Of a DNA stretch of 64,000 nucleotides, positions 1 through 10,100 are shown in pieces. The number at the start of each line of letters is the position of its first letter. Position 1 is the stretch's first letter. The notes under the pieces are model-generated. The model was not told the origin of the DNA. It searched no databases and saw only the letters and a program-made list of their open reading frames with translations. The DNA is from Cellvibrio fontiphilus_A (lineage in GTDB: Bacteria; Pseudomonadota; Gammaproteobacteria; Pseudomonadales; Cellvibrionaceae), in assembly GCF_042646205.1 (NCBI RefSeq), contig NZ_JBHRTF010000004.1, positions 1,164,626 through 1,228,625 of the forward strand. The letters are read 5' to 3'. The position numbers and the translations under genes were made by a program.

Positions 1-72
1 TGATATGCGGGATAGTTAACCAGGCTAGCAGCAGAGTTCCTGTGCAAATATCACTCTAGTAAAGGAGTTGTT

Positions 73-1476
73 ATGGCCAGCATAAAAACGCACCAACTCA
101 ATTTTCTTGGCGCAGCCCAGGAGGTGACAGGTTCTTGTCATTTAGTGGAGACCGGTGGCAAACGTTACCTCTTGGATTGTGGAATCTTGCAGGGTGAAGA
201 GGGTGAAGATCAAAAGTTTGACTTCGATCCTGCAGCGATTGATGCGGTGATACTGTCCCATGCTCATCTGGATCACAGCGGCCGTCTGCCACGGTTGGTG
301 CGTGGTGGATTTCGTGGCAGCATCCACTGCACCGAAGGAACCGCGCGGTTGTTGCCCATTCTATTAAAAGATGCGCTCAGCCTTTACTTGCGCGACCTGG
401 ATTATGAAAACCTGCGCCGAGAGCGAGCCGGGCATGAGTTGTTGAGGCCCGAGTACGATGATCTGGATGTTGAGCGCACTTTAGACCTTTGTGAGCCTGT
501 TAACTATGGTGTTACCCAAGCCGTTGGGCCTGGGCTAAAACTGCTATTCCATGATGCTGGCCATATTCTTGGGTCGGCGATAGTGGAGTTGCACATGGGG
601 CAGGGAGATACCGCGAGGACCCTGGTGTTCTCCGGTGATTTGGGTAACCCGGATACCTCCCTCATGCCAGAGCCAACCCAATTGCGTCATGCGGATGTGG
701 TTGTTATGGAGGGGACTTATGGAGATCGCAATCATCGCTCTTTTGACGACACCATCGTCGAGTTTGAACAGGTGCTGGCACAAGCAGCGGCAGACGGCGG
801 TAATATCCTCATACCAGCATTTGCCATAGGCCGAACCCAGGAGTTGCTATTTCAACTAGGCCTTATGTATCACCAAGGCAAATTAAATGGTTGGCGCGTT
901 TATTTGGATAGCCCCATGGGAGGCGCCGTTACCGAGGTGTATGACCAAATGTGCCATGACTGGCACGCTCGGGATCGGGCTTTGATGAGCGAGTATCGCA
1001 GCCGTACCCTTAGTGAATTTCTCCCCTGTCTGACTATTACCGCAAGCGTAGAAGAATCGATTGCGCTTAATCGGGTGAAAAGCGGTGCCATTATCATTGC
1101 TGGTAGTGGTATGTGTACCGGTGGGCGGATTCGCCATCACTTTAAACATCGCCTCTGGCAAAAGAATACCCACGTTGTTTTTGTCGGCTTCCAGGCTCAA
1201 GGCACTCTGGGGCGGATCCTGGTCAACGGAGTTAAAAAGATCAAACTATTTGGCCAGGAAATTATGGTTCGCGCCAAAATTCATACCTTGGGCGGCTTTT
1301 CCGCACACGCCGGTCAACAGCAGCTATTGAATTGGGCTGCGGCTTTTACTTCAAATCCGCGTTTTTATCTGGTTCACGGAGAACCCGAAGCATTACAAAC
1401 CCTGGCAAAAGCGCTCTGGTCGCAACATCAGATTGAGGCTGTGGTTGCAACCCGCGGCTCAGGTGTGCATTTCTAG
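73..1476 (+). CDS. MBL-fold RNA-processing exonuclease-like protein (beta-CASP)
   Basis: A 467-residue metallo-beta-lactamase-fold hydrolase of the beta-CASP/CPSF73-like group, which cleaves RNA in characterised members. The zinc motif HAHLDH sits at about residues 63-68. Later metal and beta-CASP signatures are GTYGDRNH (about 215-222), IPAFAIGR (about 251-258), GSGMCTGGR, FSAHAG (about 410-415) and a C-terminal VHGEPEA. The length is normal for the family, with no signal peptide, so it should be cytoplasmic. The start is supported by the Shine-Dalgarno AAAGGAG ending about 7 bases before the ATG. The next gene, gspA, begins about 115 bases downstream. The family assignment is firm; the RNA substrate is unknown. 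Confidence 0.9.
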   Translation: MASIKTHQLNFLGAAQEVTGSCHLVETGGKRYLLDCGILQGEEGEDQKFDFDPAAIDAVILSHAHLDHSGRLPRLVRGGFRGSIHCTEGTARLLPILLKDALSLYLRDLDYENLRRERAGHELLRPEYDDLDVERTLDLCEPVNYGVTQAVGPGLKLLFHDAGHILGSAIVELHMGQGDTARTLVFSGDLGNPDTSLMPEPTQLRHADVVVMEGTYGDRNHRSFDDTIVEFEQVLAQAAADGGNILIPAFAIGRTQELLFQLGLMYHQGKLNGWRVYLDSPMGGAVTEVYDQMCHDWHARDRALMSEYRSRTLSEFLPCLTITASVEESIALNRVKSGAIIIAGSGMCTGGRIRHHFKHRLWQKNTHVVFVGFQAQGTLGRILVNGVKKIKLFGQEIMVRAKIHTLGGFSAHAGQQQLLNWAAAFTSNPRFYLVHGEPEALQTLAKALWSQHQIEAVVATRGSGVHF

Positions 1477-1590
1477 CTCGCTAGTGATACTTGGGCGGGC
1501 TGCCCCAAGAAGATACTGCCTTGATGTAGTTAGGCCTGTTATGATTCCGGCCCATCGAGTCATTCATAATAACTGTGCCACGCTGCGCTT

Positions 1591-3285
1591 ATGTATCACG
1601 AATTTTTTGGGTTGAAAGAACCTGCCTTCTCAATCGCTGTAAACCCGCGCTATCTCTTTATGAGCGACCAGCACAGGGAGGCCTTGGCTCACTTGCTTTA
1701 CGGCATTCAAAACGGTGGTTTTGTGATGCTCACAGGCGAAGTCGGAACGGGTAAAACAACGATTGTTCGCTGCTTGCTGGAGCAGCTGCCAGACAATACC
1801 GACATAGCGATTATCCTCAACCCCACCGCTAATGCGCCGGAATTGCTGTCCACCATCTGTGATGAGTTGGGGGTTAGTTACATTGATGATGAGTTAACGG
1901 TAAAAAATCTCACCGATGCACTCAATGTTTTTTTGCTCAACAACCACCGCAAAGGGCGTAAGACGGTGCTCCTGATTGATGAGGCGCAACTGCTCAGGGT
2001 GCCCGTCCTGGAGCAAATTCGACTGCTCACCAACCTTGAAACCACCACAGAAAAACTCTTGCAGATCATGCTGGTGGGACAGCCTGAATTAAAGAAATTA
2101 CTGGCGCGCCCGGCGCTGCGCCAGCTTTCCCAGCGGATCACCGCACGCTTTCATTTGGAAGCGCTGACGCCAGCCGAGACCAAGGCGTACATCCATCACC
2201 GCCTCAAAATAGCCGGCTTACCGGATCACCAGCGCCCTTTTAGCGATAACATCATTAGGGAAATCCATAGCTTCAGCGGCGGTATCCCCCGGCTAATCAA
2301 TGTGCTTTGCGAGCGTCTTTTGCTGGGTGCTTATGCACAAAATCAACATGTAATCGATAAACGCATTTTTGCTGCCGCTGCAAAAGAGGTGGCCGGTACC
2401 GCAACACAGGAAGAGGAAAAGATAGCTGCAGCGCGCACTTCATGGCATGCGCTTTTGGTTGGTGTACTGGCACTGGTTATGGCGGGTGTCTGGTTTTTGT
2501 TGCCCGATGATCCGTCGAATCCCGCTTTGCCCACAGCTGAGGCGCAGGCGCAAATTGCTCCTTCAATCACATCCAGCTCAGCCATAAGTGCATCTTCAGC
2601 AGCTGTTGTGGTAGAGGCCTTACCTCCGGCGTCCTCTGTCGTTGCTATGGCGACGCGCGATATGGTCGCTGCACAATTGGTTTTATTCGATTACCTTGCC
2701 ATCACAATAGATGACAGGATGAACCCCTGTTTGTCATCGGTAACTGCTAATTACAGTTGCGAAAAAGCGCGTCTCTCGTCATGGGATGAATTGAAGGATG
2801 TGAACCGCCCCGGCTTAATGACCTTGGCCACTGATGATAAAAAATGGGTTTACCTACTAGTCGTTGGGCTGAGTGAAAACTACTTGCTAGTCATTGAAAA
2901 CGGTGTGGAAAAAATTGTGCCTTGGAGCGATGTCGCACCAGTATGGACGGGCGATTTTGTTTATGTCTGGTCGCGCCCGCAAGGTTTTGATAAAAGTCTG
3001 CAGCTAGGCGATAAAAGTGATCTGGTGACTTGGGTTGCAGAGCAATTTGCGCGTCTGGATCAGCAACCGGCGCCTTTGACTCGCCAGTTCTTTACCGAAA
3101 AATTGAAAAAACGCGTAGAACTATTCCAGCGCACCCAAAATATTCTTCCCGATGGGGTGATTGGTGCGCAAACCCTGCGTCGTTTAAATGAAGTGCTGGG
3201 GGTCGATAAACTCCTGGTTCCGTTGGATGAACAAAAGATCCCTGCGCTCCTGGAGTCGCAGGTGACAGATAGCCAAGGGCTCTAG
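1591..3285 (+). CDS. gspA: GspA/ExeA-type ATPase of type II secretion
   Basis: An inner-membrane ATPase of the GspA/ExeA family, which with GspB helps the type II secretin pass and anchor in the peptidoglycan. The 564 residues hold an N-terminal AAA ATPase with Walker A GEVGTGKTT (about 49-57) and Walker B VLLIDEAQ (about 126-133). One membrane segment follows at about 286-305, then a periplasmic part. The C-terminal part (about 505-545) resembles a peptidoglycan-binding domain (VELFQRTQNILPDGVIGAQT). gspB follows after 4 bases, so the two are co-transcribed. The main gsp operon is not in this window. The secreted cellulases and mannanase nearby are plausible clients of this pathway. Confidence 0.9.
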   Translation: MYHEFFGLKEPAFSIAVNPRYLFMSDQHREALAHLLYGIQNGGFVMLTGEVGTGKTTIVRCLLEQLPDNTDIAIILNPTANAPELLSTICDELGVSYIDDELTVKNLTDALNVFLLNNHRKGRKTVLLIDEAQLLRVPVLEQIRLLTNLETTTEKLLQIMLVGQPELKKLLARPALRQLSQRITARFHLEALTPAETKAYIHHRLKIAGLPDHQRPFSDNIIREIHSFSGGIPRLINVLCERLLLGAYAQNQHVIDKRIFAAAAKEVAGTATQEEEKIAAARTSWHALLVGVLALVMAGVWFLLPDDPSNPALPTAEAQAQIAPSITSSSAISASSAAVVVEALPPASSVVAMATRDMVAAQLVLFDYLAITIDDRMNPCLSSVTANYSCEKARLSSWDELKDVNRPGLMTLATDDKKWVYLLVVGLSENYLLVIENGVEKIVPWSDVAPVWTGDFVYVWSRPQGFDKSLQLGDKSDLVTWVAEQFARLDQQPAPLTRQFFTEKLKKRVELFQRTQNILPDGVIGAQTLRRLNEVLGVDKLLVPLDEQKIPALLESQVTDSQGL

Positions 3286-3289
3286 TGGT

Positions 3290-4132
3290 ATGTCGTTAAT
3301 TTTGGATGCCCTCAATCGCGCCGATAATGAACGTAAAAATCAGGCGCCTTTACCTGATCTTAATACGCGTCATAGCCCTTTGTCGCTAGAGCCTGATCAG
3401 GCTTCCTCCCAGTGGCGCTGGTGGCTGCTTGCCGTAGTGCTTGTATTGATCGTTGTACTTGTCGTCTGGCGATGGTACTCCGCTTCTCAATCTCTGCCAG
3501 TAACAGCCGCATCAATGCAAGAAGCCAAGGCTTCAACGGCCAGCTCACAAGCAATAGCGCCAGAGCCTGTCGTAAAACCTTTACCCGTAACAACAGCCCG
3601 TGTTACTGAGGCGTCCCAAGGAGTGGCTTCTGGCCCGGTGGGCAGTTTGGCTGCTGTAACCGGGGGTGGAGAAAAGGTTGCGTCTAGCGATATTCAAAAT
3701 CTCTACGCGGACGAGGCTGATGCTCCGGTGATAGCAGATACTGATGTCAAACAACTTTATGCAACGGAAGAGTCAGTGGGGTCTGAATCTATTGTTGATC
3801 CCTTTGTCGGTTCCCAGGTGCCTGACGTGACATCAGTGCCGAGCGAAGTTGAGCGTGAACCTGCGCGCACCTTTGCCAACTCCCCGGTACAGGATTTCAA
3901 TGAGTTACCTTGGAATACCAAACAAAAAATGCCAACTATTAGCTACCAGCGCCATGATTACCTTGCCGGTGGTATTAGCAGTGTGGTGATTAATGGCCAG
4001 ACCCTGGGGGTAGGCAACATAGTCGCTACTGGTCAGTTTGTAGTACAAGATATCTTGGTGGATGGTGTGGTGCTAAAACACGGTGACAGGGTATTTAAAT
4101 TGCGCGCCCTAAATGGCTGGATCAATATGTAA
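3290..4132 (+). CDS. gspB: GspB, general secretion pathway protein B
   Basis: The partner of GspA in placing the type II secretin in the outer membrane. It has a short cytoplasmic N-terminus beginning MSLILDALNRADNERK, one membrane segment at about residues 44-62, a long low-complexity Ala/Val/Ser-rich periplasmic linker, and the conserved GspB domain at the C-terminus (about 215-280: ISYQRHDYL, VVINGQTLGVG, GDRVFKL, ending LNGWINM). The start is 4 bases after the gspA stop, which suggests translational coupling. A strong inverted-repeat terminator follows at 4149-4178. Confidence 0.88.
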   Translation: MSLILDALNRADNERKNQAPLPDLNTRHSPLSLEPDQASSQWRWWLLAVVLVLIVVLVVWRWYSASQSLPVTAASMQEAKASTASSQAIAPEPVVKPLPVTTARVTEASQGVASGPVGSLAAVTGGGEKVASSDIQNLYADEADAPVIADTDVKQLYATEESVGSESIVDPFVGSQVPDVTSVPSEVEREPARTFANSPVQDFNELPWNTKQKMPTISYQRHDYLAGGISSVVINGQTLGVGNIVATGQFVVQDILVDGVVLKHGDRVFKLRALNGWINM

Positions 4133-4148
4133 ACCTTGTGCTAGCCAG

Positions 4149-4178
4149 CAATAAAGGAGCCTGATGGCTCCTTTATTG
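4149..4178. terminator. Bidirectional terminator between gspB and bfr
   Basis: A perfect 13-bp stem (CAATAAAGGAGCC / GGCTCCTTTATTG) with loop TGAT. The A/T-rich outer stem supplies a U-tract on either strand. It lies between two convergent genes, so it should end both transcripts. Confidence 0.85.
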
Positions 4179-4225
4179 TTTGTGGCTACTTTCTCTGCAA
4201 ATAGCTGGTTCTGCAGCAACAAGTA

Positions 4226-4702
4226 CTAGCTGGCGCTGCCCATTTTGGATTGCAGGTAGTTTTGCAGGCCGACTGTATCAATCAGTGATAGTTGGGTTTC
4301 CAGCCAGTCAACATGCTCTTCTTCTGATTCGAGAATACTTTTCAGTAAATCGCGGCTGACAAAATCGCGCACGCTTTCGCAAATTAATATGCCATCGCGC
4401 AAGTCGGGGATTGCCTTTAACTCAAGTCGCAGGTCAGATTTGAGCATCTCTGGCGTATCTTCGCCTATGTGCAGTTTGCCCAGATCTTGCAGGTTAGGTA
4501 GGCCTTCGAGAAACAAAATACGCTCAACCAAGGCGTCGGCGTGTTTCATTTCATCGATAGATTCGTGGTACTCATGATCAGCCAACTCTTTCAGGCCCCA
4601 ATCTTTGTACATGCGCGCGTGTAAAAAATACTGGTTGATGGCAACCAATTCATTGCCCAGTACCTTGTTTAAGACCGCTATAACTTGTGGATCGCCTTTC
4701 AT
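4226..4702 (-). CDS. bfr: Bacterioferritin
   Basis: A haem-containing ferritin that oxidises and stores iron in a 24-subunit cytoplasmic shell. The 158 residues are the usual length. The di-iron ferroxidase ligands are visible: E18, E51, H54, E94 and the pair in ESEEEHVDW (about E127/H130). M52, the expected haem ligand at the dimer interface, is present, so this is a haem-binding type. bfd, for the ferredoxin that reduces the core to release iron, lies just upstream on the same strand with a 160-base gap that can hold a promoter. Confidence 0.95.
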   Translation of the reverse strand: MKGDPQVIAVLNKVLGNELVAINQYFLHARMYKDWGLKELADHEYHESIDEMKHADALVERILFLEGLPNLQDLGKLHIGEDTPEMLKSDLRLELKAIPDLRDGILICESVRDFVSRDLLKSILESEEEHVDWLETQLSLIDTVGLQNYLQSKMGSAS

Positions 4703-4866
4703 GGGAGTTCTCCTTAGTACGCTGAATGTAAGACCAAAAGTCTGGGCGCCACTGGGAGTTATGTCAAGCGTGATGTTTTGTAAGTAATTGAAAGATAAGG
4801 AAAATAAATAAAATCGTAATGATTTGGATTCTTACTACGGTTTCATGTAACAAGATTGGTAGCAGC

Positions 4867-5076
4867 TTAAGCTACTGCGTAGAACTGTGGCAGGCCGTTT
4901 ATTGAAGGTGTGGTCTCCAGTGATTCGCTCAGGATCTCACGAGTCATGGCTGAGCATTTGCCGCATTGGGTGGCAACGCCCAATGCCTTGCGCAAGCGGC
5001 CTAAGGAGTCAGCTCCCTCGTTGATGGCAGCTTTGATTTGTTTATCGGTAATGCCTTTGCACAAACATACGTACAT
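4867..5076 (-). CDS. bfd: Bacterioferritin-associated ferredoxin
   Basis: A 69-residue [2Fe-2S] protein that binds bacterioferritin and donates electrons to mobilise its iron. It shows the expected four-cysteine pattern: VCLCKG near the N-terminus and QCGKC about 30 residues later, inside a BFD-type helical domain. In other bacteria bfd is induced by iron starvation and bfr by iron sufficiency. The separate intergenic regions here (4703-4866 and 5077-5437) would allow such opposite control; I could not identify a convincing Fur box. Confidence 0.92.
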   Translation of the reverse strand: MYVCLCKGITDKQIKAAINEGADSLGRLRKALGVATQCGKCSAMTREILSESLETTPSINGLPQFYAVA

Positions 5077-5437
5077 AAAAACGTCCGGGCTGGGTCAAAA
5101 AATGAGCTTAAATTTGCAAATGAAACTCTAAATCAGGTGAGAATCTATGTCAACAATAGCTGAGATAAATTCCCGTTTGAGTCTGCTTTACATTAGGTGA
5201 GTTTTTTTCGCGACTTCATGTGCAACCGGATTGGCTATAGCGATGGCTTTAGATTTGTCATATAGAAAATCTATGGGACTGCTGGCGCGAGCTGTGTAAG
5301 ATAGCGGCGCACTATTGGTATTAAAGATGTAATCAATTACTGACCACAAAATGGTCACAATAGAGGAATAGCTTTATTGAAATTGGTTTTTGTCTTAAAC
5401 CTCAACCACCCCTAACCCGAACTATAGGAGATGAATT
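5077..5437. other. Divergent intergenic region, bfd / peroxiredoxin
   Basis: 361 bases with no gene I can support. It must contain the promoter of bfd (minus) and of the peroxiredoxin gene (plus). Two dyads lie about 80-110 bases before the peroxiredoxin start: GTAAT-CA-ATTAC at 5329-5340 and TGACCA-N5-TGGTCA at 5341-5357. Either could bind a regulator, but I cannot name one. A strong ribosome site (TAGGAG) precedes the peroxiredoxin ATG. Confidence 0.4.
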
Positions 5438-6040
5438 ATGGGCGTATTAGTAGGTAAAAAAGCACCTGATTTTACTGCAGCTGCAGTATTGGCAAGTGGC
5501 GAAATCGTAGATGGCTACAATTTTGCTGCTGCAACCAAGGGTAAAAAAGCGGTTGTATTCTTCTACCCATTGGACTTCACCTTTGTATGTCCTTCTGAGT
5601 TGTTGGCTTTTGATAGCCGCGTGCAAGAGTTCAAAAAGCGCAATGTGGAAGTGATTGGTGTATCTATCGACTCTCAGTTCACTCACAACGCCTGGCGCAA
5701 CACTCCTGTTAATCAAGGTGGTATTGGCCCAGTGCGTTACACCCTGGTTGCCGACATTACGCATGCTATCGCCAAGGCTTACGATGTTGAGTCTGCAGAC
5801 GGTGTAGCTTTCCGCGGTACTTTCATCATCGACGAAGCGGGCGTTGTTCGCTCACAAATCGTTAATGATTTGCCCATCGGTCGTAACATCGATGAAACCA
5901 TCCGCACTGTGGACGCCTTGATATTCCACGAGCAACACGGTGAAGTTTGCCCTGCAGGTTGGAAAGATGGTGATAAAGGTATGGATGCTTCACCAGAAGG
6001 TGTTGCTAAATACTTGGCTGAAAACGCCGACAAGCTGTAA
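5438..6040 (+). CDS. Typical 2-Cys peroxiredoxin (AhpC/Prx1 type)
   Basis: A thiol peroxidase that reduces hydrogen peroxide and organic peroxides in the cytoplasm. The peroxidatic cysteine is C51 in DFTFVCPSE and the resolving cysteine is C171 in HGEVCPAGW. With the C-terminal extension after C171 this is a typical dimeric 2-Cys enzyme of 200 residues. No ahpF reductase gene is next to it, so reduction probably comes from thioredoxin or an unlinked AhpF. It sits beside the iron-storage genes, which fits joint protection from Fenton chemistry. It is followed by its own terminator. Confidence 0.93.
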   Translation: MGVLVGKKAPDFTAAAVLASGEIVDGYNFAAATKGKKAVVFFYPLDFTFVCPSELLAFDSRVQEFKKRNVEVIGVSIDSQFTHNAWRNTPVNQGGIGPVRYTLVADITHAIAKAYDVESADGVAFRGTFIIDEAGVVRSQIVNDLPIGRNIDETIRTVDALIFHEQHGEVCPAGWKDGDKGMDASPEGVAKYLAENADKL

Positions 6041-6066
6041 GTTTTACTTTTAGCTTCAAGTCTTGT

Positions 6067-6096
6067 AAAAAGCCCGGCCTTATGTCGGGCTTTTTA
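6067..6096 (+). terminator. Terminator of the peroxiredoxin gene
   Basis: Stem AAAAAGCCCG / CGGGCTTTTT with a 9-base loop and a T-run continuing after the stem, about 27 bases past the stop codon. Confidence 0.85.
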
Positions 6097-6149
6097 TTAA
6101 CAGAAATTCATGTTTTTGCTGTTTTCCACGCTGTTTGGGAGCGGGTTTT

Positions 6150-6833
6150 ATGACAACTGCTAAAAAAATAGATATGCATCCCAGCTGGTTAGTGCCGCTT
6201 GGGCAAGAGTTTGAACAGCCCTATATGCAGGCACTCAAAGCATTTTTGTTGGCAGAAAAACAGCAAGGTAAGGTTATTTATCCCGAGTCAAAAAATATTT
6301 TCAATGCGTTTAACAGCACACCGCTTGATGCAGTAAAAGTAGTAATTCTGGGGCAAGACCCATACCACGGGCCTCAGCAAGCTCATGGCTTGTGCTTCTC
6401 CGTACAACCTGGTGTACAAGTACCTCCTTCGCTGCAAAACATGTTCAAAGAATTGCAGCGCGATATTGGTTTCAAACATCCCGGGCATGGATGTCTGCAA
6501 GCTTGGGCAAATCAGGGCGTGCTTTTGCTTAATGCTACCCTGACTGTGCAGCAGGCTGCTGCCGGCTCCCATCAAGGGCGTGGTTGGGAGCAGTTTACCG
6601 ACCGTGCCATACAAATCGTCAACGAGCAGTGTTCAGGCGTTGTGTTTTTGTTGTGGGGAGGTTATGCCCAGAAAAAAGCTGCATTTATCGACCAGCAAAA
6701 ACACCTGGTGCTCAAAGCGCCTCATCCATCGCCCTTGTCTGCGCATCGCGGATTCATTGGTTGCGGTCACTTTTCTCTTGCGAATTCTTACCTGGTATCT
6801 CAAGGAAAAACTCCGATTGATTGGCAGTTGTAA
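6150..6833 (+). CDS. ung: Uracil-DNA glycosylase
   Basis: Removes uracil from DNA as the first step of base excision repair. The water-activating motif GQDPYHG is at about residues 68-74 with D70 catalytic, and the DNA-intercalating loop HPSPLSAHRG is near residue 190. The reading frame is open from a TTG at 6135, but I chose the ATG at 6150 (MTTAKKID) because GGGAG ends about 8 bases before it, giving 227 residues, normal for family 1 UDG. Monocistronic by position. Confidence 0.95.
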   Translation: MTTAKKIDMHPSWLVPLGQEFEQPYMQALKAFLLAEKQQGKVIYPESKNIFNAFNSTPLDAVKVVILGQDPYHGPQQAHGLCFSVQPGVQVPPSLQNMFKELQRDIGFKHPGHGCLQAWANQGVLLLNATLTVQQAAAGSHQGRGWEQFTDRAIQIVNEQCSGVVFLLWGGYAQKKAAFIDQQKHLVLKAPHPSPLSAHRGFIGCGHFSLANSYLVSQGKTPIDWQL

Positions 6834-7182
6834 TCATCCAATCTCAATAATTGAAGTCAAAATGACAATAAGTTTTTTGTAAAAATAACTTTGTAAAGTT
6901 GTTTTTTAACAGATTGACAGCGCTGTCACATAGGGGTAGTTTTACGCGCAATCGAGTGATCAGGTCATGGCGCCTGATTGCACATGAAATTATTTAGCGA
7001 GAAAAATAAAAACCAATCGTTTGCGCTTATGGCATTGGGCATCAAGTTGCAATCGGCTAAATAAATGCGCGAATTCGCCTGCAGTTTATGGGGCGAAAAT
7101 GTTTGAAACAGTATCCATTGGATAATGCTTCGAACACTGTGTACCGGAAAATAATCCCGACGATAAAAAAGGAGAGGGCTCC
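6834..7182 (+). other. Long upstream region of the TonB receptor gene
   Basis: 349 bases without a gene. It holds a LacI-type palindrome at 6915-6928 overlapping a consensus -35 hexamer. If transcription starts just downstream, the receptor mRNA has a leader of roughly 200-240 bases. The ribosome site GGAGAGGG lies about 5 bases before the ATG at 7183. I see no coding potential in the leader. Confidence 0.5.
6915..6928. promoter_or_regulatory. Palindromic LacI-family-type operator upstream of the TonB receptor
   Basis: A perfect 14-bp palindrome, TGACAGCGCTGTCA, with a centre typical of LacI/GalR-family operators. Together with the preceding base it includes the consensus -35 TTGACA (6914-6919). 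A -10 is weak (TAGTTT at 6937-6942). The identical 15-base string recurs at 14296-14310. No LacI-family regulator gene lies in this window, so the repressor must be encoded elsewhere. Confidence 0.65.
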
Positions 7183-10100
7183 ATGTACGACACAATAAGC
7201 TTCAAAAAGAAAATGTTGGCAACTGCCGTTGCATCTGTTGCGGCAAGTATGAGTGGAATTGTTTTTGCGCAAGATAATCAAGTTGAAGAAGTGATGGTCA
7301 CCGGTATCCGTGCATCGGTGATGCAATCTATGGATACCAAGCGCAATGCGGTAGGTGTGGTTGATGCAATTTCGGCTGAAGATATCGGTAAAATGCCCGA
7401 TACCAACCTTGCAGAATCTTTACAGCGTATTACCGGTCTGTCGATCAATCGCTCAGATGGTGAAGGCTCACAAGTAACCGCGCGTGGTATTGGTGCTGAA
7501 TTAAACATGGTTACGTTGAATGGCCGTGTTATGCCAGCCGTTGCCAACAACAATACCGGCGATTCCTCAACTCGCGCTTATGATTTTGCAAACCTCGCAT
7601 CTGAGTCTGTGTTTGGTGTGGAAGTTTATAAAACTGGCCGTGCCGATGTCGCAACTGGTGGTTTGGGCGCTACGATTAATATCAATACCCTGCGCCCTCT
7701 GGAAGCCGGCAGTCGCGCCAGTATTGGTGTGAAAGCAACGCAAGATGAAACTGTACGCTCCGGAGTGGGCGACGAAATCACGCCAGAAATTTCCGGTTTG
7801 TATTCCTGGGTTAACGACGATGATACCTTTGGTGTTGCATTAACTGGTTCTTATCAGCGTCGCGATAATTCGAACGCGAATAATTTTGTAAACAACTGGG
7901 CCAATATCAACAAGTGGGATGCAACTAATCCTGATGTCACCAAACGTTCAGTAGAGCGTTTCAAAGACGGTGTTGTAATTAACAATGCTCCAAATCATGG
8001 CGATTTGTATGCGCTGCCAACCGATTTGCGCTACGAAGTGCAAGACAATGAGCGCGAACGTACCAATGCCCAAGCTGTATTCCAATTCAAGCCAACTGAG
8101 CGTTTAACGGCGACTTTGGACTACACCTATTCTGGTTTGGATCGCACCTCTGATCGCGCGCAACAATCTGTTTGGTTTAACGTTGACGCTATTTCCGAGC
8201 TGACTTTTGATAACGGTGCAGTTCGCACTCCCGTTATTTATCGCGAGTCTTATCTGACTAACGGTGTTAGTCGTCTGAAGGATGTGTCTTTTGCTGGCGG
8301 TCATGTTGAATCTTATACCGATAACAATTCGGTTGGTTTGAATCTCGCCTTTGAAGTGAATGATCAACTTTCATTAAGTTTGGATCATCACAGCTCCAGT
8401 GCAAAAAATGCCAGTGATGGTGTAGAAATTGGTATGAATGCCAACGTTGTGACGGGTGAATATGTAGATTGGTCCAAGAGCATGCCGCTCATGAGTGTCA
8501 CTTTTGATGATTGTATCACTCGCAATCGTCCACCACGTGCTACCTATACCAGCGGTAACTGTAACGGCACATTGGATGGCGGCGATGTGAGTGGTGCAAT
8601 GACCAATAACCCACGCTCACGCAACCGCACCGAGATTGAACAAACACAATTGTCGGGCGAATTCCAATTCAATGGCTCAGGTTTCTTTGAAAACGCTGCA
8701 CTTCATTTTGGTATTGAGCAACGTAAGGATTTGAACGCAAGCCGCGCCTCAGGTGATAACCGTCAAGGTATTGGTAACTGGGACGGTATTGATCCAGCAG
8801 CATACCCGGACCAATATTTTGAGATGCGCGATTTTGGTCGTGATTTCCCCGACTACGGTGCAACCACCAATGATCCTTTGTTCTTTGTTGGTATTGACGC
8901 TAACTTGCCAAAAATCATTGAAACTGCTGAAGCTATTAATGCCTCTGGTGCATATCCAGAAGATTTCTATGATTTCGTGAATGGAAAAATTCAATGGAAC
9001 GGTATCTACACAACTAACCGTACCATTGAAGAAGAGTCCAAATCAGCTTACGTACAATTCAGTTCCAATTTTGACTTGGGTGGCATGGACTCCAATATTT
9101 TGGTTGGCGTTCGCTACGAAGAAACCGATGTTAATTCCCGCTCTTTGGTAAATGAGCCGCGTATCCTCTGGTGGGAAGGCGATAACGACTGGTCAGTGCG
9201 TTATGCAAATGAAAAAACCTTGCAAACTGGTTCCGGTTCTTATGATTATCTGCTACCCAATATCGATTTCGATATTAGCCCGATGGATTCACTGAAAGTG
9301 CGTGTATCTTTGAGTGAAACTATTGGTCGTCCAAGTTATGTGGATCTGCGTCCTGATGTTGGCTTGAATGATCTGTACAACAGAACTGCTAACTCCGGTG
9401 TTCCTGGCTTGAAACCTATGGAGTCATTTAACACCGATCTTTCTGCGGAGTGGTATTACACCGACGACAGTTATGTGTCTTTGGGCTATTTCCGTAAAGA
9501 CGTAGATAACTTCATTGGTACGCAAATTGTTGAAGAGTCTGCTTACGGTTTGCGCGATGTACGCTTGGGTCAATTAGCGCTGGGAAGTGGTATTCCACAA
9601 ACCAACGAATTGGCATTGCATACATACGTACTCGCAAATTCTAATCCACAATTTATTTCTGATAATGGCCGCTGGGTTCGCGCTGACGGTGATGACCCAC
9701 TGTTAATGTGGAAAGTGAACAAGCCGGTGAATGACAAAGCAACCGTGATTGATGGTATCGAATTTGCCGTGCAGCACTGGTTCGGTGATACCGGTTTTGG
9801 TGTGCAGGCAAACTACACCATGGTTGATGCTGATGTAGAGTTCGATAACCTCACTACTGAAGGTCAGTTTGCAATGACCGGTTTGTCAGATACCGCTAAC
9901 TTCGTTGGTTTCTATGACCGCGATGCATGGCAAATTCGTTTGGCATACAACTGGCGCGACAGCTTCCTGGAAAGCCGTACTGCCGGTGGTGGTAACCAGC
10001 CAGAATACGTTGAAGATTATGCGCAAATCGACGTGTCTATCGGTTATGAAATTAACGATAACCTGACCTTAACAGCAGAGGGTATCAACGTAACGGGCGA

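Noticed and set aside
4790..4835. Possible Fur box upstream of bfr
   Set aside because: GTAATGAT-TTGG-ATTCTTAC is only a partial dyad and a poor match to the GATAATGATAATC consensus; not enough to claim.
5237..5274. Possible OxyR site (ATAG / CTAT elements) before the peroxiredoxin gene
   Set aside because: The spacings do not match the ATAG-N7-CTAT pattern (the clearest pair has only 5 bases between), and it lies far from the gene start. The short dyad ATAGA-AAA-TCTAT is probably chance.
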